64,000 nt of DNA. Origin: Humibacillus xanthopallidus (lineage in GTDB: Bacteria > Actinomycetota > Actinomycetes > Actinomycetales > Dermatophilaceae). The first letter of the stretch is position 1, and every line of letters starts with the position of its first letter. The position numbers were made by a program, and so were the translations under genes. The DNA lies in contig NZ_VFQF01000002.1 in assembly GCF_006717145.1 (NCBI RefSeq), forward strand, positions 868,001 to 932,000. Direction: 5' to 3'. The notes beneath the pieces were generated by a model, which worked only from the letters and a program-made list of their open reading frames with translations, did no database searches and was not told where the DNA came from. Positions 55,417-64,000 of the stretch are shown here, in pieces.

Positions 55417-55431
55417 ACCCGGGGCGGTTCA

Positions 55432-56659
55432 GTCGAGTCCGCGCCGGCACTGATGGGCTGCCCAGCGTGCGGGGTCCTCGCACGCAGTCACGGGCGGCGG
55501 GTGGTCGAGTTGATCGACTCGCCGTGCTTCGCCCGGCGGGTCCGGATCCGGTGGCCCAAGCGGACCTGGTCATGCCTGGAGCCGGCGTGCCCGGTCGGGA
55601 CGTTCACCGAGCAGAGCGAGCAGGTCGCCAGGCCGCGGGCGTTGTTGACGGTCCGGGCCTGCCGGTGGGCGATTGAGCAGCTCCGCCGCGACCACGCCTC
55701 GATCCACGGCCTGGCCCGGCAGCTCGGCACGAGTTGGGCGACAGTGTGGCGCTCGATCCGGCCGCTGCTGGCGTAGGCCGCCGCGGACGAGTCCCGCTTC
55801 GTCGGTGTCACCACCCTCGGGGTCGACGAGCACGTGTGGCACCACATCAACCCGCTCAATAGGGGCCCGAAGGAGCTGACCGGGATGGTCGACCTGACCC
55901 GCCACCCTTACCCGAAGAACCCCGACAAGACCGTCGTGAAGGCGCGGCTGCTCGACCTTGTCGTCGGCCGCTCTGGGCCGGCCTACGCCGGCTGGCTCAA
56001 GCAGCGCGGCGAGGCGTTCCGTGGCTGTGTCGAGGTCGCGACGCTCGACCCGTTCCGTGGCTACAAGAACGCCATCGGCGACCAGCTCCAGGATGCGGTC
56101 GCGGTGCTCGATGCCTTTCGTGTGGTCAAGCTCGCTGGTCATGCCGTCGACGAGGCACGCCGCCGGGTGCAGCAGGAGATCCACGGCCACCGCGGCCGCA
56201 AGAACGACCCGCTCTATCGGAACCGGAGCATCCTGCACGCCGGCGCCGAACACCTCACCGAACGCCAACAATTCCGACTGGCCGCAGCGATCGCCGCGGA
56301 CGCCCGGCACTATGAGGTGTGGGTCGCCTACCAGTGCGCCCAACAGGTCCGCTCCGCCTACCACCAGGCCAGCCACGTCGAGGGCCGCGCCGTCGCCGAG
56401 AAGAACCTCGACTCGTTCGCCTCGTGTCCGATCCCGGAGATCGCCGGATTCGGCCGGACCCTGGCGCAGTGGCGCAAGGCGTTCCTGGCGTACTTCACCA
56501 CCGGCGGCGCGAACAAGGGCGGCACCGAAGCGATCAACGGCCTGATCGAGCTGCACCGAAGGGTCGCCCGCGGCTTCCGCAACCGGGACAACTACCGGCT
56601 ACGGATGCTCCTCATCGGAGGAGGGCTCAGCCTGTGACCCACCTCAGATACGAAGAGCC
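55432..56659 (+). pseudogene. ISL3-family transposase, 5'-truncated and with a nonsense codon
   Basis: Homology starts mid-gene at 55432, equal to position 2177 of the intact ISL3, directly at the IS3 junction. The frame contains the zinc region CPACGVLARSHGR, then an in-frame TAG at 55774-55776 after RSIRPLLA, then continues ATLDPFRGYKNAI and KGGTEAINGLIELHRRVARGFRN to 56637, with an ISL3-type end at about 56634-56659. A diverged relative of the 2037 transposase, not a copy. 56660-56891 holds nothing recognised. Confidence 0.85.
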
Positions 56660-56891
56660 CTGTGAGGGGCGGTCTAAGCATGTGGAAGTGGCGGACACCC
56701 GGTCGAGCTGCCGCGCTCGTTGGAGTCACGGTGCCGTCGGTCGTGGCACGGCGGTGTGGGTCTTGCCTCGCCAAGGCCCCGGACAGCCGGGCCGTCTCGT
56801 GTGTCGCACCGGATCTCGGACTCGGAGTGTGAGCGTCTGGCCACCGCGGACGGTGATATTGCTACGGGTGCGAGACTCCTCGTGACCAGAC

Positions 56892-57821
56892 CTACAGCAG
56901 ATGTCGAGTGAAGATTCCTACATACACTTGGCCCCCCTCAACGCAAAAATGCACACGATTTCGATGCGGCTCGAGCTTGGCATGCCACTCGCAGTCGCGA
57001 ATTCGATCCGCGAATTGTGCCTTTCGCTCCCTCATCGCCGCCGCGTTGCGGTGGGTCTGGGATGACTCGGGGGAGCAGTCCACCCCATAATGACTTGACA
57101 TGCGCGATATTCGTTCGTGATTGTGAACCACCTCCTCGAACGTCTGAACCATGCCATCATCTAAACCCCCTAGGACTCCAATGAGTCTCTCTCGTACCTC
57201 GTTCCATGCCCCTTCGAAACGGCCCACTTGCGACCATACCGCAGGCGCAAATACTGTGGTGGGAAACGCATACTGCGCCTTTTTCCCGATTTCTGAGGGT
57301 GCCGCGCGATAACGAAGGAAAGAGTCACGCCAGAAATCAGACAAGGATCCGGTTTCGTCAATAAACCAAATCGGTCGTCCTCCTGAATGATCGTTTCTTT
57401 CCTGGATCCTGCAGGCGCCCGCGAAAGGTCCGCCGCGCAGGCAGAGGACCGCCCAAGGAGCCCGTGCAACATGAAGTAGGCACAGGCCCACGGAAGGGGA
57501 GAAGTCAAGTGCGCTCGAGCCGTCAGTCAGATTGTATGGGGGGTTACCGTCGGCCTCCCCCCAAGTGGAGGCCTTCTGAAGTTCAACTCCTAGAAGAAGT
57601 CGCACATCGCGGTCAAGCGTCGTGTTCATCCCGAACAGAAACTCCGACAGAGATTCAAAGCCCACTACCGGGGCTGAGAATAGGTCCTCCCACGCGAGTA
57701 CCGTTCCCTGTTCCTGAGCACTATCGAGGAGGCTCACGAATGCCTCCACGGCCGCAGAGTCATCCTGGCTAGATCCTAGGTGGAGGAAACTGTGCTCACC
57801 GATAACGAATGTGGCCCTCAT
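56892..57821 (-). CDS. Hypothetical protein, third gene of DUF262/DUF3696 operon
   Basis: 309 residues from ATG 57821 (MRATFVIGEHSFLHLGSSQDD), which overlaps the stop of the AAA gene by 4 bp (ATGA). No family name is certain. Seen: acidic N terminus, a strand-rich middle (WAVLCLRGGPFAGACRIQER, GGRPIWFIDET), and a conserved-looking ending RNRVHFCVEGGQVYVGIFTRHL, a pattern I associate with proteins of defence loci. No membrane span or signal. As last gene of a translationally coupled set it may be the effector, but this is inference. Confidence 0.7.
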   Translation of the reverse strand: MRATFVIGEHSFLHLGSSQDDSAAVEAFVSLLDSAQEQGTVLAWEDLFSAPVVGFESLSEFLFGMNTTLDRDVRLLLGVELQKASTWGEADGNPPYNLTDGSSALDFSPSVGLCLLHVARAPWAVLCLRGGPFAGACRIQERNDHSGGRPIWFIDETGSLSDFWRDSFLRYRAAPSEIGKKAQYAFPTTVFAPAVWSQVGRFEGAWNEVRERLIGVLGGLDDGMVQTFEEVVHNHERISRMSSHYGVDCSPESSQTHRNAAAMRERKAQFADRIRDCEWHAKLEPHRNRVHFCVEGGQVYVGIFTRHLL

Positions 57822-58900
57822 GATCGTGGTGTGCGTGGCCGCGTGATGTGGCGAAGATCTACCTCTAACTGGTCGAAGAAGCCAAGAGGCCAAGCGGTGG
57901 GTCTGCCCCGTTCGTTCAGCTCGATTTCTGTGGGATCGCGGTCACCCGCCAAGAAGTGGACAATGACGTCTTCGGCATCCACGAGGGCGTCTACCACTGC
58001 GCGACGAACCCCGTTCAAGACGTGATCACTGTGCGTTTCGATGACGACCTGAACACCACCGGCGGCCACTAGCGCCAAGAATCTAGCCAGGCTCGATTGC
58101 GCCGCGGGGTGCAGGTGGGCCTCGGGGGAGTCGACGATCAGAACGGAATTGGGACGCGCACCCAGGCCAGCGACCACTATGGGCAGCGCATAACTGATAC
58201 CGAATCCCACGTTCGTTGGGAGGAACCAGTCGGTGGCGCTGGTGGAACGTACGTGCAGCGTTGCTAGATCGGTGCGCGGAATGAGGCGAGCGTCGAACTG
58301 CACTCTGCCGACGAGCTCGCTCATCCAGGCCTCAGTCTGCGAGTGTAGCGTCGTCACCTTCGACTGCTGGGGATGCAACAGAGGCTGGGCCACCTCCCTA
58401 CGGCCATGTACAGCCAGGGCGTGTGCGACGAATCGACCGTCGTCCCCCAGATGAACGGTTTCGTCATCGCGGCTGGTCGGTGTAGGCGAGACTGCCTGCG
58501 AGGTGCGGGGCCCGACGCGTTCGGCTCCAAGGTAGGTGAGCGAGATGCCGGCGTCCGAGTTTTCCGTGCGCACAAGGTAAGACGCCGCTTCCGCCCCCTC
58601 GAATTGCGTCTCAAACGCCCAGTCGTGCCACACATCGTCAACGTCCAGGCTGACCGCAATGCGACTAGTTGCTGCGTCGACGGCCAGTACGTCTGCCGGC
58701 TGGCCGAGCTGCAGTCCGGGTTCAGCATTCAGCGAAACTACGTTTGACGTGGTCAACTGCGCCTGGTAGGCGAGCAGAAGCGACTGGATGATCGTGCTTT
58801 TTCCACTGCTGTTAAGACCAGTTAACACGGTCAGAGGCGTGAAGCGAAAACTTTGGTCAATAAAGCGTTTGAGGTTGTGCACCCGCAGTTCGCCGATCAT
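57818..58900 (-). CDS. AAA ATPase with DUF3696 (SMC/OLD-like)
   Basis: 360 residues. Starts MIGELRVHNLKRFIDQSFRFTPLTVLTGLNSSGKST with Walker A at 28-36, the layout of ABC-type RecF/OLD ATPases. Late motifs: SVLIVDSPEAHLHPAAQSSLARFL (Walker B with Ser in place of the usual Glu in DEPE) and VVIETHSDHVLNGVRRAV. The C-terminal DUF3696 signature is PTEIELNERGRPTAWPLGFFDQ. ATP-driven DNA sensing or nuclease regulation is expected. Start ATG 58900 overlaps the DUF262 stop by 4 bp, and its own stop overlaps the next start by 4 bp. Confidence 0.85.
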   Translation of the reverse strand: MIGELRVHNLKRFIDQSFRFTPLTVLTGLNSSGKSTIIQSLLLAYQAQLTTSNVVSLNAEPGLQLGQPADVLAVDAATSRIAVSLDVDDVWHDWAFETQFEGAEAASYLVRTENSDAGISLTYLGAERVGPRTSQAVSPTPTSRDDETVHLGDDGRFVAHALAVHGRREVAQPLLHPQQSKVTTLHSQTEAWMSELVGRVQFDARLIPRTDLATLHVRSTSATDWFLPTNVGFGISYALPIVVAGLGARPNSVLIVDSPEAHLHPAAQSSLARFLALVAAGGVQVVIETHSDHVLNGVRRAVVDALVDAEDVIVHFLAGDRDPTEIELNERGRPTAWPLGFFDQLEVDLRHITRPRTPRS

Positions 58901-60066
58901 TGAGCGGGCTCCAGCAGCTTGCGCGCGACTGCAAAGCGCCTATTCACCCGGGCCGGGTCGCCAGTCGACGAACTGATCGCGTTTATGTAAAGATAGTCGT
59001 TAGTCATCGCCTTCCGCGCACCTGTCACAATACGGTCGCGGTGCTGGGTTAGGAAGACTTCGTCGACGTCGACTAGTGCGACACACCAACTCTCCAGAAG
59101 GGCACGATTGATTGGCGATCGATAGTTGGAGGTTGTGGGCCACTTACGGAACGCATGCTTGCCAAAGAGTGTATACCCTTTTTGCATAGACCGCTCAAAA
59201 TCTCTGAATAGACGGTCAAGTTCGGAGTCGCTTACTCGGGTCGGATCGTCGATCTTTGTGACTGCCTCATCGAGCAGCCTCTCCAACGAACCGACGGAGT
59301 CGTACTGCTCGATATCATCGAGCATCCGGAAAGCCAGAAAGCGCAGCGCCGATTCTCGGTCGTGCATGCGCACGTGGTCGCGCAGCACCCCCCCAGTGGC
59401 CTTATGGAAGATCTCACTTGAAGTGCATCTCTTGAGGAATGTGCGGGATCTGCTCCGACTCATGCAATGGCGAATTTCCATGCTGTTTAGCGGTTCGCCA
59501 CCCGTGTTAATCCGCTTGAAGATGTCATACTTCACCTCTGAAGGAGTGGTTGGATCTATAACGTGCGCGACGATCTGAGCATTATGCAGTCTCCGCTGCA
59601 GGGACGGTGAAAGGTCGCCAAACCTCTTGCCTTGTTCCTGATTCAAATACTCGAGGTCCGCTAGGCGAAATTCCTTGCCACGGACGAAGCCATGAATAGT
59701 CGAGAGTCGTTGCAGGCCATCCACCACACGCAGCAGGCCGTCATCATCCTCGGCGAAGTAGAAGGCCGGCAGTGGGATCTGCAGTAGAAGGCTCTCTACC
59801 AACCGGGACTTCTGGCGTGCTTTCCACACTCGGTTTCGCTGAAAGTCCGGCGCCAAGTCGAGATCTTCGCTGTCGATCATGTCGAGAATGTTGCGGAGCG
59901 AGAAGTTCTTGGTCGACACACGGATCTTCTCTGGGTCCCATGGATCAGCAATTTGACTCGCGGTCGAGTCGTTCTGCTCTATCTCAACCCCGGTTTGCTC
60001 GCCGTGGAAAACCTCCTCAACGAGTCCGACTCCCTTGATGTTCGGATCAGCGCTCATGACTCGCAT
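58897..60066 (-). CDS. DUF262 (GmrS/ParB-like) protein
   Basis: 389 residues from ATG 60066; Met at 60057 is an alternative. DUF262 core: FSLRNILDMIDSEDLDLAPDFQRNRVWKARQKSRLVESLLLQIPLPAFYF, then the catalytic-type VVDGLQRLSTI (Gln119-Arg120 of a DGQQR-like motif, with Leu for the first Gln), and YDIFKRINTGGEPLNSMEIRHC. This ParB/Srx-fold domain hydrolyses NTP or nicks DNA in GmrSD-type restriction of modified phage DNA. No DUF1559/HNH partner is fused, so action may depend on the AAA protein. First gene of the three-gene operon. Confidence 0.88.
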   Translation of the reverse strand: MRVMSADPNIKGVGLVEEVFHGEQTGVEIEQNDSTASQIADPWDPEKIRVSTKNFSLRNILDMIDSEDLDLAPDFQRNRVWKARQKSRLVESLLLQIPLPAFYFAEDDDGLLRVVDGLQRLSTIHGFVRGKEFRLADLEYLNQEQGKRFGDLSPSLQRRLHNAQIVAHVIDPTTPSEVKYDIFKRINTGGEPLNSMEIRHCMSRSRSRTFLKRCTSSEIFHKATGGVLRDHVRMHDRESALRFLAFRMLDDIEQYDSVGSLERLLDEAVTKIDDPTRVSDSELDRLFRDFERSMQKGYTLFGKHAFRKWPTTSNYRSPINRALLESWCVALVDVDEVFLTQHRDRIVTGARKAMTNDYLYINAISSSTGDPARVNRRFAVARKLLEPAQ

Positions 60067-61342
60067 CGTAGAGGCCGGCGGATCCGATGCGGTGCTGGAC
60101 TGGCAGGATCCCGGAGCAGGCTCGGCACTCGACTTCCTCGCGCAAGTCGGCGGCGGCGTCAGCGGGCAGCTCCAGAGGTGGCCTTGGATGTGCCAGCGAT
60201 AGTCGTCGATCTACGCGATCTCCTTACCGCCATCGATCCCCGCCTGAGGTGCTGCTCGTCGGGGCTGCCGACGCCCTCGACCCTGGCTCGGTCGACGGCC
60301 GCCCCGGGAAGTCGACGAGCTGAGCGCGTTCACCGACCATTCCAGCGGGTTGCGACCCCGTAAGGGCGCACCCTCGCATGACGACCACAGGTTCGAAAGC
60401 CACGTGTGCATGCTGTTCGTCGGGCGTATGACGGACATGCGGTTCCCTGCCCGGCACCACATGGAGTCAGCACCGGATGCGCTGCTCTTCCCGGTCGAGG
60501 GACCCATGCGCGTCTCGAGCGGGGACGCGCCGAAGACGGGCGCCGGGTGCGACGCAACATCCAGAAGATTCTATTCCAGAAGCACCCTACGAGATGAAGC
60601 ACCGCGAACTCCTCCGGCGCTCTTGGACCTGCCACCTGCCGCGCCCTCGCCGTCGAACTCGGTCGGTCTGCCCGGGCGTCGAGCGGCGCGTAGTGGGGCA
60701 ACGGATCGCGGACTCCGGTGCGAGCGAGGATGTGCCATCAATAGGGCCGCTGTCGGCCGGCAAGCTGTCCGCCCAGATGGTCACGATCTCACGCCTGGGC
60801 AAGCAGTCTGCCGTCGCCCATAAGTTCATCGCGGGTTAGGGCCGCGGCTCAAGCGCGTGCCGGTCCTGGGTCCTGGTCACGACCTTCGCCGCCGTGGTGA
60901 CCCCTGCGACAGCCACGGTGAGCGATCGCATCGGGTTCAGCTCGGCCAGACCTCCGGCAAGTCCCAAGCGTTCGTGACTTGGAAGGAGCTCGACCGGTCG
61001 GGCCGGCTCACCGGACTCTCCCCGACGGCTGCCGGAGCTCGGGCGGACTCGCCGCGCGGTCGGACTCCTCGACGCCGCGCCGGGCTCGCTCAGCACCGCC
61101 AGGCCATCGGCGAACCGGAGAAGAAGCGGCAGGATCCCGACGGTGGCCCGAGCCGAGCCGCCATCAAACAGAGGAAGGGCACTTGCTGGCTACTCCCCAG
61201 CAGCAAGGCCGCGCCAGCTTCCGAAGCAGCTACAGGAGGACGCCTTGTCTGATCTCCTGCACATGTGAGCGGTTGGGCTGCGTTCCGGCCGGCGCCAGGA
61301 GCTCGTGTGGTTGGGTGATGACACTCACTGCGTTAACGCGTG
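60067..61342. other. Long stretch without a recognisable gene
   Basis: 1276 bp. Open frames on both strands are short and of biased composition; none carries a motif I know. A promoter for the DUF262 operon must lie at its left end. Likely the graveyard of lost genes. Confidence 0.45.
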
Positions 61343-62775
61343 AGTTGAGTCCATCAGAGTGGTGTACGACGATCTCGGTGAGCGTGTCCTGCTGATGTAG
61401 GCGCGGCCACCGCTGTGATCCTTCGAGTGATCTCTCACAACCGACTCGAAGAAGGACACCACGATGACCGCTGGGCCCATTTTCGACCCCAACGTCTTCC
61501 TGCACGAGCAGCTGGCCCAGGCCAGCCCCGACCTGATGCGCGAGCTGCTCACCACGTTCATCAACGCCTTGCTGTCCGCGCAGGCTGACAGCGTGTGCGG
61601 CGCCGAGTACGGCACCCGCAACCCGGACCGGGTCACTTCCCGTAACGGCTACCGGCACCGCGACCTCGACACCCGCGCCGGCACCCTGGACGTGGCGGTC
61701 CCGAAGCTGCGCGAGGGGACGTTCTTCCCGGACTGGCTGCTGGAGCGGCACCGCCGGGCGGAGGCGGCGCTGACCACGGTCGTCGCGACCTGCTACCTGC
61801 TCGGGGTGTCGACTCGCCGGATGGACAAGCTCGTGCGGTCCTTGGGGATCACTGGCCTGTCCAAGTCGCAGGTGTCGGTGATGGCCCGCGACCTTGACGA
61901 GCAGGTCCCCCGCGTTCCGCACGAGGCCGTTGCACGACGGGCCGTACACGTTCGTCGCGGCCGACGCGTTGACGATGAAGGTCCGTGAGGCCGGCCGGGT
62001 CGTGAAAGTTGCGGTGATGGTCGCGACCGGCGTGAACGCCGACGGGTACCGGGAGGTCCTCGGGATCCACACCGCCACCACCGAATCCAGCGCCGGCTGG
62101 TTGTCGTTCTTCCGCGACCTGACCGCAAGAGGACTGTCCGGTGTCGCGATGGTCACCTCCGACGCGCACGCCGGCCTCGTCGAGGCGATCGGGGCGACGC
62201 TGCCGAACGCGTCCTGGCAACGGTGCCGCACCCACTACGCCGCGAACCTCATGTCCGTGACCCCGAAGAGCCAGTGAGGCTGGGTCAAGGCGTTGCTGCA
62301 CTCGGTGTACGACCAGCCGAACGCCGACAGCGTGAACGGGCAGTTCGACCGGGTGCTGGAGGGCCTGTACGAGAAGCTCCCGCAGGTGGCTGAGCATCTC
62401 GAGCTGGCCCGGGCGGACATCCTCGCCTTCACCCTCTTCCCGAAAGAGATCTGGCGTCAGATCTGGAGCAACAACCCGAACGAGCGGCTCAACCGGGAAA
62501 TCCGGCGTCGGACCGACGTCGTGGGCATCTTCCCGAACCGCGAGGCCGTGATCCGGCTCGTCGGCGCCGTCCTGGCCGAGCAGCACGACGAGTGGGCCGA
62601 ACAACGCCGCTACCTCGGCCTGGAGGCCCTGAAGAACGCCCGAGCCGTCCTCACCGCCCGCACCACCAACACCCAGCCCGAGGAGGTCTCGGCCGACCTG
62701 ATCGCCGACGCGATCAACGCCTAAACCAACAACCCCGACGGATCACCGTCGTACACCACCGATCCGGACTTGACC
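61343..62775 (+). mobile_element. IS256-family insertion sequence
   Basis: 1433 bp with inverted ends sharing GGTGTACGAC (about 61360-61370 and the complement near 62748-62758). It is flanked by 8-bp AACGCGTG duplications (61335-61342 and 62776-62783), the expected length for IS256. It landed about 180 bp inside the right end of the island. Confidence 0.9.
61464..62724 (+). pseudogene. IS256-family transposase with frameshift and nonsense mutation
   Basis: Reads MTAGPIFDPNVFLHEQLAQAS ... SRNGYRHRDLDTRAGTLDVAVPKLREGTFFPDWLLE from 61464, then shifts frame near 61920-61935 into LHDGPYTFVAADALTMKVRE (first Asp) and VTSDAHAGLVEAIG (second Asp). An in-frame TGA at 62275-62277 falls where Trp is normal (SQ-stop-GWVKALLHSVYDQ), after which NNPNERLNREIRRRTDVVGIFPN (Glu) completes the core. 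Two lesions with preserved target repeats: insertion was followed by inactivation, or the element moved in trans. Confidence 0.88.
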
Positions 62776-62804
62776 AACGCGTGTTCTCTTGACGCCAAGC
62801 TTTC

Positions 62805-62823
62805 GTGCAACGAGTCGTGCAAC
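62805..62823 (+). promoter_or_regulatory. Right arm-type repeat, candidate integrase binding site
   Basis: GTGCAACGAGTCGTGCAAC, 18/19 identical to 1810-1828. See the left copy. Confidence 0.55.
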
Positions 62824-62902
62824 GAACCGCGGTAAAGAGGGGTCCGCAGGGGGCCCTCGCGGTCATTTCGACATCGAAGCAGGGGCGCGCACGAATCTAC
62901 AG

Positions 62903-62934
62903 AACCGCAGGTCAAGGGCACTTGACCTGCGGTT
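62903..62934. repeat. Inverted repeat between tRNA-Phe 3' end and island
   Basis: Stem AACCGCAGGTCAAG (62903-62916) with CTTGACCTGCGGTT (62921-62934), 4-base loop. It could terminate tRNA-Phe transcription. The half-site ACCGCAGGTCAA also appears at 1779-1790 beside attL, so it may instead belong to the attachment region. Confidence 0.7.
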
Positions 62935-62939
62935 TCGGG

Positions 62940-63016
62940 TGGTGGCCAGGGGCGGGATCGAACCGCCGACCTTCCGATTTTCAGTCGGACGCTCGTACCA
63001 ACTGAGCTACCTGGCC
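62940..63016 (-). tRNA. tRNA-Phe (GAA)
   Basis: Minus strand starts GGCCAGGTAGCTCAGTTGG. Acceptor GGCCAGG/CCTGGCC, D arm, anticodon stem TCCGA/TCGGA with loop CTGAAAA (anticodon GAA), T arm GGCGG TTCGATC CCGCC, discriminator A and encoded CCA. All helices pair. Its 3' half contains the 27-bp core (62958-62984) shared with 1741-1767, so the island end rebuilt the gene (attR). Confidence 0.95.
62958..62984. repeat. Attachment core, right copy (attR)
   Basis: 27 bp identical to 1741-1767, spanning the T arm to the anticodon loop of tRNA-Phe. Crossover must lie within it. Confidence 0.88.
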
Positions 63017-63313
63017 GTGAACAACGAGTGGAACTATAGCCGACCCTGCCGCCCACCTCGCAAACGCGCCCGCGGACCGGAGCGCCCCCACGTCTCGCAC
63101 CCCGACGACCCGGCGCCCTGTGGCCCAGTCCGCCGCGTCCCACCACCGTCCGTGGACGCTGGGTGTGCGTGAGGGCCCGACGTGCGAGAGGGTAAGAGAC
63201 GGCATACGACTGCTGTCGCGCCCGTGACCCCTCCGAAGGTCATGAAATGTTCAACCACCTGGCCGACGTGACAGAATGTCGACGTTGACACCGATGAGCA
63301 GGGGAGTGACCGC

Positions 63314-63916
63314 ATGACCGACAAAGGTTCCGCACTGAGTGGGGACTGGGACTTCGACCCGGCACACACCCGCATCGGGTTCTCTGCGCGGCACGCCATG
63401 GTCACGACCGTCCGCGGGTCGTTCAACGACGTGACCGGCCGGTTCTACGCAGACCTCGACACGATGGACAAGTCCTACGCCGAGGTCACGCTCAAGGCTG
63501 CGAGTGTCGACACCCGCAACCAGCAGCGCGACGACCACCTGCGCAGCCCCGACTTCTTCGACGTCGAGAAGTGGCCCGACATCCGCTTCGTGAGCACGCA
63601 GATCGAGGAGGTCGAGGAGAACGCCTTCATGGTCTCCGGAGACCTGACGATCCGCGACGTCACGAAGCCTGTGACGATCCCGCTCGAGCTGATCGGGGTC
63701 CAGACCGATGCGTTCGGCGCCCTGCGCGCGGGCTTCGAGGGCTCGCGCCGCATCAACCGCCGCGACTTCGGGCTCGAGTGGAACATGCCGCTCGACGCGG
63801 GCGGCCTGCTCGTCTCCGAGAAGATCTCGCTCGAGTTCGAGATCTCCGCCATCAAGCGCGGCAGCGACGAGAGCGCCGACCAGGCCGGCGGCGAGGGCAA
63901 CGAGTCCGAGGGCTGA
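63314..63916 (+). CDS. YceI-family lipid-binding protein
   Basis: 200 residues from ATG 63314, with AGGGGAG about 7 bp upstream. YceI lipocalin-like barrel: GDWDFDPAHTRIGFSARHAMVTTVRGSFNDVTG at the N terminus, DTRNQQRDDHLRSPDFFDVEKWPDIRF in the middle and LTIRDVTKPVTIPLELIG. The barrel binds isoprenoid-type lipids in structures of the family. No signal peptide, so cytosolic as in many actinobacteria. An acidic tail ends the protein. Chromosomal flank. Confidence 0.93.
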   Translation: MTDKGSALSGDWDFDPAHTRIGFSARHAMVTTVRGSFNDVTGRFYADLDTMDKSYAEVTLKAASVDTRNQQRDDHLRSPDFFDVEKWPDIRFVSTQIEEVEENAFMVSGDLTIRDVTKPVTIPLELIGVQTDAFGALRAGFEGSRRINRRDFGLEWNMPLDAGGLLVSEKISLEFEISAIKRGSDESADQAGGEGNESEG

Positions 63917-63936
63917 GGCCAGCCCCACCAGACGCC

Positions 63937-63967
63937 AGAGGGCCGACCCCATCGGGGTCGGCCCTCT
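63937..63967 (+). terminator. Rho-independent-type hairpin after yceI
   Basis: 14-bp perfect stem AGAGGGCCGACCCC / GGGGTCGGCCCTCT with loop ATC, starting 20 bp after the stop codon. Only a short T-poor tail follows. Confidence 0.8.
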
Positions 63968-64000
63968 GTCATGTGCCACGGCACCGTGGAGGTATGCCGT

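Larger units (their letters stand above)
54095..55431 (+). mobile_element. IS3-family insertion sequence, second type, without target duplication
   Basis: 1337 bp with inverted ends TGAACCGCCCCGGG (left) and CCCGGGGCGGTTCA (right). Left flank GGAAC and right flank GTCGAG do not match. Right flank is mid-gene ISL3 sequence while the left flank is unrelated, so a deletion or recombination followed insertion. Confidence 0.88.

Noticed and set aside
60350-60823. 157-residue plus-strand frame in the gene-poor 60.1-61.3 kb region
   Set aside because: Biased composition, no ribosome site, no recognisable family.
1-64000. CRISPR arrays
   Set aside because: No regularly spaced short repeats were seen; all repeats found are IS ends, target duplications or the 535-bp module.

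Overview
The window is high-GC actinobacterial DNA. The GC-biased codon use, GTG and TTG starts, and families such as DUF4913, trypco2 and ISL3/IS21 transposases point to Actinomycetota; I cannot name a genus. Ordinary chromosome lies at both edges: an acetamidase/formamidase plus a FMN alpha-hydroxy-acid oxidase on the left (1-1609), and a tRNA-Phe gene plus a YceI-family gene on the right (62940-63916).

Nearly everything between about 1.74 kb and 62.98 kb looks like one genomic island inserted in tRNA-Phe. The complete tRNA is at 62940-63016 (minus strand). A detached copy of its 3' half sits at 1726-1767. The two share an identical 27-bp core (1741-1767 and 62958-62984), and each end also carries a near-identical 19-bp GTGCAAC-type repeat. 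A tyrosine integrase (frameshifted), an excisionase-like gene, a DnaG-like primase, a DUF4913 gene, an HNH gene and a VirD4/TraG-type coupling ATPase (26.8-35.2 kb) form the remains of an integrative-conjugative backbone. No relaxase or VirB4 gene is visible.

The cargo sits in blocks between insertion sequences. (1) 3.7-9.8 kb: a secreted CHAP-domain protein with two almost identical 535-bp repeats, a transmembrane Ser/Thr kinase with RCC1-like repeats and a peptidoglycan-binding domain, and a possibly FHA-like partner. (2) 15.8-17.5 kb: a PD-(D/E)XK nuclease-like gene whose last codons were cut off by an IS1634-family element. (3) 19.5-24.2 kb: a two-gene trypco2 + trypsin/STAND-NTPase operon, a predicted conflict (immunity) system. 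(4) 24.4-26.4 kb: a methyltransferase gene split by an IS3 element. (5) 37.6-43.7 kb: an M50 peptidase with an adjacent 15-codon ORF, a LuxR-type regulator, a pyridoxamine-oxidase-like protein and a FAD oxidoreductase. (6) 45.2-53.0 kb: a four-segment membrane protein and a 1562-residue secreted C39-like/PKD/HAF-repeat protein. (7) 56.9-60.1 kb: three genes joined by 4-bp overlaps (DUF262, AAA/DUF3696, unknown), a likely defence operon.

Mobile-element history is readable from target duplications: ISL3 (TACAAAGG), IS21 (GCCAG), IS3 (GGTG), IS256 (AACGCGTG), and two identical IS1634-family copies with unusually long duplications (77 and 43 bp). Several ISL3 and IS110 copies are dead, and one ISL3 remnant contains the 3' end of a group II intron (domains V and VI). 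The strongest biological leads are the trypco2/trypsin-STAND operon, with a perfect 22-bp inverted repeat inside its coding start, and the DUF262/DUF3696 triplet.
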